Assembly (NCBI GenBank): GCA_002432945.1
Contig: DJHE01000022.1
Span: 1 to 20,139, forward strand
Origin: Synergistaceae bacterium UBA5827
Lineage (GTDB): Bacteria > Synergistota > Synergistia > Synergistales > 79-D21
Direction of reading: 5' to 3'
DNA: 20,139 bases
This document shows, piece by piece, positions 16,160 to 20,139 of this stretch (position 1 is its first letter; every line of letters starts with the position of its first letter). The notes below the pieces were generated by a model, which did not search any database, had not been told where the DNA came from, and saw only the letters and a program-made list of their open reading frames with translations. The position numbers and the translations under genes are program-made.

Positions 16160-16696
16160 TCAAGGCACGACAAAAAGAGGTTGCAGATCATTTGCATCGT
16201 CGGGCGACGGGGAGGCAAGCAAATGGCAAAAAACGAGCATCCGCTCGATAGACAACGTTTTGCTTTCGAGGACGACGATTGAGCCCGACGGCATGACCGC
16301 AGTTACAGTTGAGCCCAGGTAGGGATGAGTTTCGCAGATAGCCCTGAATAGTCCTTCATTCATGGCCTTGTAGGTTGCTCCCATCCCCAGGGGACCATCA
16401 AGCTTTTCCTCCGTCGAGTCCGGGATGTAGAGGGGACCTGCCCCGGCTTCCGAGAGAAACTGAAGGAGTGCAAGTTCCCCGGAAGGGGATCGGAGCTCGT
16501 AAGATTCCCAGCGCCCTGCACTTTCGGCAAGAGGTTTGTCCACGAGGAGCCGTCCGTGCCATCCACAAGGGAAGGCACGCTCTCCGGATAGAGCCTGAAT
16601 CCCGGCTTGGGCCGTTGCCGGCAAGCTTAGGAACAGGCAAAAAAGAAGGCATAGAAGGCCGATACGCCGAGAAAAGTTCAGATGTGGAGTTTTCAT
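16160..16696 (-). CDS. Secreted protein of unknown function
   Basis: The only minus-strand gene, 178 aa. An N-terminal signal peptide is clear: basic residues at 10-11, a hydrophobic core (about 12-25) and a likely cleavage after ATAQA (residue 31). The mature part of about 147 residues shows no motif I recognise; it has three cysteines (in PCGWHG, AICETH, VFCHLL). ATG at 16694-16696 is chosen because GAAGGGTGG lies just upstream. The in-frame GTG at 16703-16705 would overlap that site. A candidate promoter lies about 40 bp upstream. It could be periplasmic or surface-associated. The coding potential is supported by the signal peptide, ribosome-binding site, promoter and shared terminator rather than by homology. 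Confidence 0.75.
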   Translation of the reverse strand: MKTPHLNFSRRIGLLCLLFCLFLSLPATAQAGIQALSGERAFPCGWHGRLLVDKPLAESAGRWESYELRSPSGELALLQFLSEAGAGPLYIPDSTEEKLDGPLGMGATYKAMNEGLFRAICETHPYLGSTVTAVMPSGSIVVLESKTLSIERMLVFCHLLASPSPDDANDLQPLFVVP

Positions 16697-16735
16697 GCAA
16701 TCCACCCTTCTTTCCTGGAGCAGGTGTGCAGACAG

Positions 16736-16764
16736 AGTCTAGCATTTTCGGTCATGCAGGTCAC
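16736..16764 (-). promoter_or_regulatory. Candidate promoter of the secreted-protein gene
   Basis: On the minus strand, GTGACC (plus 16759-16764), a 17-bp spacer ending in TGC and TAGACT (plus 16736-16741) form a moderate -35 and an extended -10. The expected start would give a leader of about 33 nt. It is a four-of-six match in each box, so this is only suggestive. Confidence 0.45.
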
Positions 16765-16797
16765 CCGATCTTGCTGTAAGAGGTTTTTACGGCTCAA

Positions 16798-16806
16798 TGT
16801 TATGAT
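16798..16806 (+). promoter_or_regulatory. Candidate extended -10 promoter for miaB
   Basis: TG-T-TATGAT (16798-16806) matches an extended -10 element on the plus strand, about 50 bp before the miaB start. No -35 consensus is seen at the expected distance. It is placed divergently to the promoter of the minus-strand gene. Confidence 0.4.
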
Positions 16807-16858
16807 AGGCTCTGTCAATACAAGCTGGCCAAAGTCCAGGAAAAAGGAGTCAAGAGAG

Positions 16859-18208
16859 GTGCGATATTGCATAAAGGTCTTCGGCTGCCAGATGAATACG
16901 GTCGATGGCGACCGCCTGAGGACTGTGCTCCAGGAAAAGGGCTGGACGGAAACCGAAGATGAACCTGCAGAAATGGTCCTCATGGTGACCTGCAGCATAA
17001 GGGAAAAGGCAGAACAGAAAGTGTTCAGTGAACTGGGGAGATATGGCAGCCGGTGGAGGGCAACAGGCCGGCCGGTGGTGGCTGTTGTCGGTTGTATGGC
17101 CCAAAGAGTCGGTGCGGAACTCTTGAACCGGTTTCCCTGGGTGCGGCTGGTGGCCGGGCCCAGGAGCCTCGGCCAGATCCCGGGAGTCATCGATTCCCTT
17201 TTGGATTCGCCATCACCATTCTTGCTGCTTGATGAAGACCCGGTTTCTGTTTTTGATCTTGAGACACCCGGGATCGTACGATCAAACCGCTGGCGGGGAT
17301 TCGTAACGATCGCACACGGTTGCGACAATTTCTGCACGTATTGCATCGTTCCCTACGTCAGGGGGAGGTTTCAGTCCCGGCCCGCAAGGGCGATCGTCGA
17401 AGATGTGGATGCTCTCGTCCGCGACGGGGCGCGGGATATAACCCTGTTGGGCCAGAACGTGAACAGCTACGGGACGGACTTCCCGGAAGGGCCTGCATTT
17501 CCAGACCTACTTAGGAAAGTGGCAGAAATACCGGGCCTTTCCCGCCTCCGTTTCGTGACTTCCCATCCTAAGGATTTCACGAGGGCTATCGTCGAAGCGA
17601 TGGTCGAAAACCCCGTCATCTGCCCTTCCGTCAACCTGCCGATCCAGTCCGGGAGCAACCGTATTTTGAAAAAGATGAACCGTGGCTACACGGTGGAAGA
17701 ATATGCAGAAAAAATTGGCTGGATACGGGAAGTCTTTCCAGAAGCCGGATTGACAAGTGACCTGATCGTCGGTTTTCCCGGTGAGACGGAAAAGGACTTT
17801 GTAGAGTCACTGGCTGTCGTGGAACGGTTCAAATACGACCTGGTCCATACCGCCGCTTACTCCAGGCGACCGCCTAGCGGGGCGGCAACTATGGAAGGGC
17901 AGATTCCCGAAGATGAGAAATCGCGCCGGCTCAACGCTGTCAACGCCTTGCAGAGGAACATCGCCCTGTCGATCAATAGAGATCTTGAAGGCAGTGTCGT
18001 CGAAGTTCTCTTTGATGGACAAGCGCCGAAAGGGGATGGATTGATTGCCGGGAGGACTTCAACGGACAAGGTTGTTCTCGCCAGGGGAACAGCCGAAGAT
18101 TTCGGCCAGATCCTGAGGGTAAGGATCGAGAGGGGCGACGCCTGGTCCCTTCACGGCGTGGTGGAAAAACCGGACCGGGACAGGGAAGGAGGGGCTTCCC
18201 GTGGATGA
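16859..18208 (+). CDS. miaB: tRNA-2-methylthio-N6-dimethylallyladenosine synthase (MiaB family)
   Basis: This radical-SAM methylthiotransferase adds a 2-methylthio group to N6-modified adenosine 37 of tRNA. The protein is 449 aa. The N-terminal domain has three cluster cysteines: Cys10 (VFGCQMN), Cys45 (VTCSIRE) and Cys79 (VGCMAQ). The radical-SAM cluster motif GCDNFCTYC gives Cys155, Cys159 and Cys162. A TRAM domain forms the C-terminus (about 375-440). The start is GTG 16859, because AAAGGAG at 16843-16849 lies 9 nt before it and the protein then begins RYCIKVFGCQMN as in the family. A longer frame reaching back to 16682 would overlap the divergent gene. The CQMN and S-I-R motifs favour MiaB over RimO or MtaB. 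Confidence 0.93.
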   Translation: MRYCIKVFGCQMNTVDGDRLRTVLQEKGWTETEDEPAEMVLMVTCSIREKAEQKVFSELGRYGSRWRATGRPVVAVVGCMAQRVGAELLNRFPWVRLVAGPRSLGQIPGVIDSLLDSPSPFLLLDEDPVSVFDLETPGIVRSNRWRGFVTIAHGCDNFCTYCIVPYVRGRFQSRPARAIVEDVDALVRDGARDITLLGQNVNSYGTDFPEGPAFPDLLRKVAEIPGLSRLRFVTSHPKDFTRAIVEAMVENPVICPSVNLPIQSGSNRILKKMNRGYTVEEYAEKIGWIREVFPEAGLTSDLIVGFPGETEKDFVESLAVVERFKYDLVHTAAYSRRPPSGAATMEGQIPEDEKSRRLNAVNALQRNIALSINRDLEGSVVEVLFDGQAPKGDGLIAGRTSTDKVVLARGTAEDFGQILRVRIERGDAWSLHGVVEKPDRDREGGASRG

Positions 18209-18872
18209 CAGGAAGAAGGCTGTCCTTTTCCTGGGAGGGGGGCTTCTCTGTTTCGCGGTCGTGTGGGGATTGGTCCGGGGGTTTTCGGGCCGATGGCCAT
18301 GGGGGACACCTACCGGGGTTGCTGGCCCTTCCTGGAGCATCCGCCAGTCGATGAAAACATCACCGGATGCTCTCCCGGAAAGCGCAAGGGAACCTGTCGA
18401 GAATGCCTCTCCTCTTGAAACACCCCGGGGGAAATGGGTGGTCTACCTCACGGGAGAAATCGTTACTCCCGGTATCCTCGAGATATCCCCGGACTCGAGG
18501 CTTTACCAGGCCGTCGAAGCAGCAGGCGGCTTGACGGCAAGGGCAGATAAAGACGGAATCAACCTTGCGGAAAAACTTTCGGACGGAATCCACGTTCACA
18601 TCCCGGCAATCGGGGAAAAGCCGGTCGAAGAGGGAAAACTTACCGGCAATGGAGGCCCCAGATCGAAGAGCTCCTTGCTTATCGATATAAACCGTGCCAC
18701 GGCCCTGGAGATCGAAGCCTTGCCGGGAATCGGGCCAAAACTCGCCCGGCAGATCGTCGAGGACCGGACGGCAAACGGCCCTTTCCGGTCACCTGAAGAC
18801 CTTCAGCGCGTCAAAGGGATCGGGCAGGCCAAGTTGGAACAAATTAAGGATTTGATCCTCGTCCGGCCATGA
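18201..18872 (+). CDS. comEA: ComEA-like competence DNA-binding protein
   Basis: This is a membrane-anchored DNA receptor for natural transformation, 223 aa. An N-terminal membrane segment (about 7-25) is followed by a low-complexity linker. Next come an SLBB-type domain (WVVYLTGEIVTPGILEI onward, about 78-140) and a C-terminal double helix-hairpin-helix DNA-binding domain (DINRATALEIEALPGIGPKL, then FRSPEDLQRVKGIGQAKLEQI). It starts at GTG 18201, with GGAAGGAGGGG at 18184-18194, and overlaps the miaB stop by 8 nt. The overlap with comEC downstream supports a competence role. Confidence 0.92.
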   Translation: MDDRKKAVLFLGGGLLCFAVVWGLVRGFSGRWPWGTPTGVAGPSWSIRQSMKTSPDALPESAREPVENASPLETPRGKWVVYLTGEIVTPGILEISPDSRLYQAVEAAGGLTARADKDGINLAEKLSDGIHVHIPAIGEKPVEEGKLTGNGGPRSKSSLLIDINRATALEIEALPGIGPKLARQIVEDRTANGPFRSPEDLQRVKGIGQAKLEQIKDLILVRP

Positions 18873-20139
18873 GCCCCCTCGCGAGCGCGCCATTCCTGGT
18901 GGTTTTCGCCGGTTGGTGCGCGGGTCTGTCCGGTTCATCCCGATTCAACCCGCTTGTCGCAGCCCTGATTGGGGCATTCTTGTCTTCCGCTTTCCTCCTG
19001 GTCGGCACAAGGCATCTTCCTCCCGGGTCGGGAATATTCCTGCCGACGACCCTCCTGCTCGTCGTTGTACCAATCGTCATTCTTGTTGCAAGGGTGCAGG
19101 CCCCAACAAGCGGTGAGAGGCCCTTCGAAGGCAAGGCGATCGTCGTATCGGAACGTTCCTGGGGTTTCCGGCGCGCTCTCGTCCTGAAAACGGGGGAAGG
19201 GCGTCTCCTATGCCTGGAATCTCCGGAAAAAACTTACCGGGAAGGAATGGGGCTCCATGTCAAGGGAAAGCTAATTCCCCTTGAGCAGCTTTTCCCGAAT
19301 AGAGCCGGCGATTTTGACGGGACTCTTTACTGGAAGGGGAAAGGTGTGAAGGAGGGCTTCAAGCCATGCCAGACAAGTAGAAGTGAAACAACCGGAGCAT
19401 GGCTTGCTTCGTGGAGGACCTTTCTCCGGAAAAAGCTCCTTCTAAACCTCCCCCCCCTTGTGAGGGGGCACCTTCTTGCGGCCTGGACGGGAGAAAAGGA
19501 TCCAGAGGTGGCCGATTTGCACAAGCGATGGGGGACAGCTCACCTGCTTGCCGTTTCGGGTTTCCACGTCGGTATCGTGGCGACGGTGCTTCTGTGGTGC
19601 TTGCGCGGGTTTCGGTTTAAACTTCTATGGAGTTCGGGAATACTTTGGGGTTATGTCCTCCTGACCGGTGGCGCGCCTTCGGCCACAAGGGCCATGATGA
19701 TGATCCAGCTTGCCCTTCTCGGGCCAATGGTTTCCGGACGCCCCTCTACCGGCATCAATAGCGTTTCGGTGGCAGGGGGCTTGCTCCTCCTGGTGAATCC
19801 CTGGTTATTCTGGGACATTGGCTGGCGGCTTTCTGTAATTTCTGCTCTTGTGCTTTGTTCTATCATCAAGGCAAAAAGCCGTATAAGCCTCCTGCTGGCA
19901 AGTTTCTCGATATGGATGGCGACCGCAGGTCCGGTTTCGCTTATCTTTGGTTCCGTCCCGGTTGCCGGGATCTTCGTAAACCTCCTGGCTTTGCCGGTAT
20001 TTTCCCTGCTGCTGCCGGTCGCATCGATAGCTGCGCTTCCAGCCGTGTCAGGAATTCCGGGTGGCTGGATTGCACCTTTGGGCATGGAGGGAGTTTTCGA
20101 AACCTGGATACTTATCGCAAACACGGCAAGCCAACTTTT
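18869..20139 (+). CDS. comEC: ComEC/Rec2 competence DNA-uptake channel (partial, runs off the window)
   Basis: An open frame of 423 codons runs from ATG 18869, which overlaps the comEA stop as ATGA, to the window end without a stop. ComEC is the inner-membrane channel through which single-stranded DNA enters during transformation. Hydrophobic segments at the N-terminus are followed by a soluble OB-like region, as in the DUF4131 domain. The competence domain then contains the signature HLLAVSGFHVGIV (bases about 19538-19576) and NPWLFWDIGWRLSVISALVL. Family members are about 600-800 aa, often with a C-terminal metallo-beta-lactamase domain, so 200 or more residues are missing on the right. Confidence 0.93.
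   Translation, partial: MSPLASAPFLVVFAGWCAGLSGSSRFNPLVAALIGAFLSSAFLLVGTRHLPPGSGIFLPTTLLLVVVPIVILVARVQAPTSGERPFEGKAIVVSERSWGFRRALVLKTGEGRLLCLESPEKTYREGMGLHVKGKLIPLEQLFPNRAGDFDGTLYWKGKGVKEGFKPCQTSRSETTGAWLASWRTFLRKKLLLNLPPLVRGHLLAAWTGEKDPEVADLHKRWGTAHLLAVSGFHVGIVATVLLWCLRGFRFKLLWSSGILWGYVLLTGGAPSATRAMMMIQLALLGPMVSGRPSTGINSVSVAGGLLLLVNPWLFWDIGWRLSVISALVLCSIIKAKSRISLLLASFSIWMATAGPVSLIFGSVPVAGIFVNLLALPVFSLLLPVASIAALPAVSGIPGGWIAPLGMEGVFETWILIANTASQL

Noticed and set aside
16604..16696. Tat signal in the minus-strand secreted protein because of two adjacent arginines
   Set aside because: The SRRIGLL sequence lacks the rest of the twin-arginine consensus, and the hydrophobic core is typical of a Sec signal peptide.
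19399..19664. Short plus-strand frames inside the right-edge region (for example 19399-19620)
   Set aside because: They lie in other frames of the continuous comEC frame, which carries the family motifs.

Overview
This 20,139-base window looks like chromosomal DNA from an anaerobic, amino-acid-fermenting bacterium. Selenoprotein glycine reductase genes, a Na+/alanine-glycine symporter, rubredoxin and a two-domain Cdc48/VAT-type ATPase sit together. That combination, with moderately high G+C and strong Shine-Dalgarno sites, suggests the Synergistota (Aminobacterium/Thermanaerovibrio-like). The phylum assignment is inference. I see no mobile elements, CRISPR arrays, tRNA or rRNA genes.

Layout. 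(1) Bases 1-4149 hold the distal part of a glycine reductase operon: the last codons of grdA, then grdB, grdC and grdD. grdB is read through an in-frame UGA (selenocysteine) at 1119-1121, followed by a SECIS-like hairpin, so a standard translation would cut it in two. (2) Bases 4350-8187 carry an AGCS-type alanine/glycine:Na+ symporter, an alanine racemase and a class I aminotransferase. This is an amino-acid uptake and interconversion group that fits feeding and balancing of the reductase pathway. (3) Bases 8294-15862 are a tightly packed row: Cdc48-like AAA ATPase, transketolase, TrmI (tRNA m1A58), QueH, an AIR-synthase-like protein of unknown role and an M24 aminopeptidase. From transketolase onward the spacing is 7 nt or a short overlap, so these are probably one transcript. 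(4) Rubredoxin (15942-16103, 53 aa) has its own near-consensus promoter and a bidirectional terminator. It converges on the only minus-strand gene, a secreted protein of unknown function. (5) After a divergent promoter region, miaB, comEA and the first part of comEC run off the right edge.

How the parts fit. In glycine reductase, protein A (GrdA) and the substrate-specific protein B (GrdB, with GrdE) carry out reductive deamination through selenocysteine. Protein C (GrdC+GrdD) converts the resulting carboxymethyl group to acetyl phosphate, giving ATP by substrate-level phosphorylation. The neighbouring symporter, racemase and aminotransferase could supply glycine or alanine and handle the amino group. 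Three tRNA modification genes (trmI, queH, miaB) and a competence pair (comEA-comEC) fill the housekeeping part.

Most notable: the selenocysteine site in grdB; a Cdc48-like ATPase whose second AAA domain has lost three catalytic residues while keeping Walker A; three strong terminator hairpins placed almost directly before the ribosome-binding site of the next gene; and an inverted repeat filling the spacer of the rubredoxin promoter.
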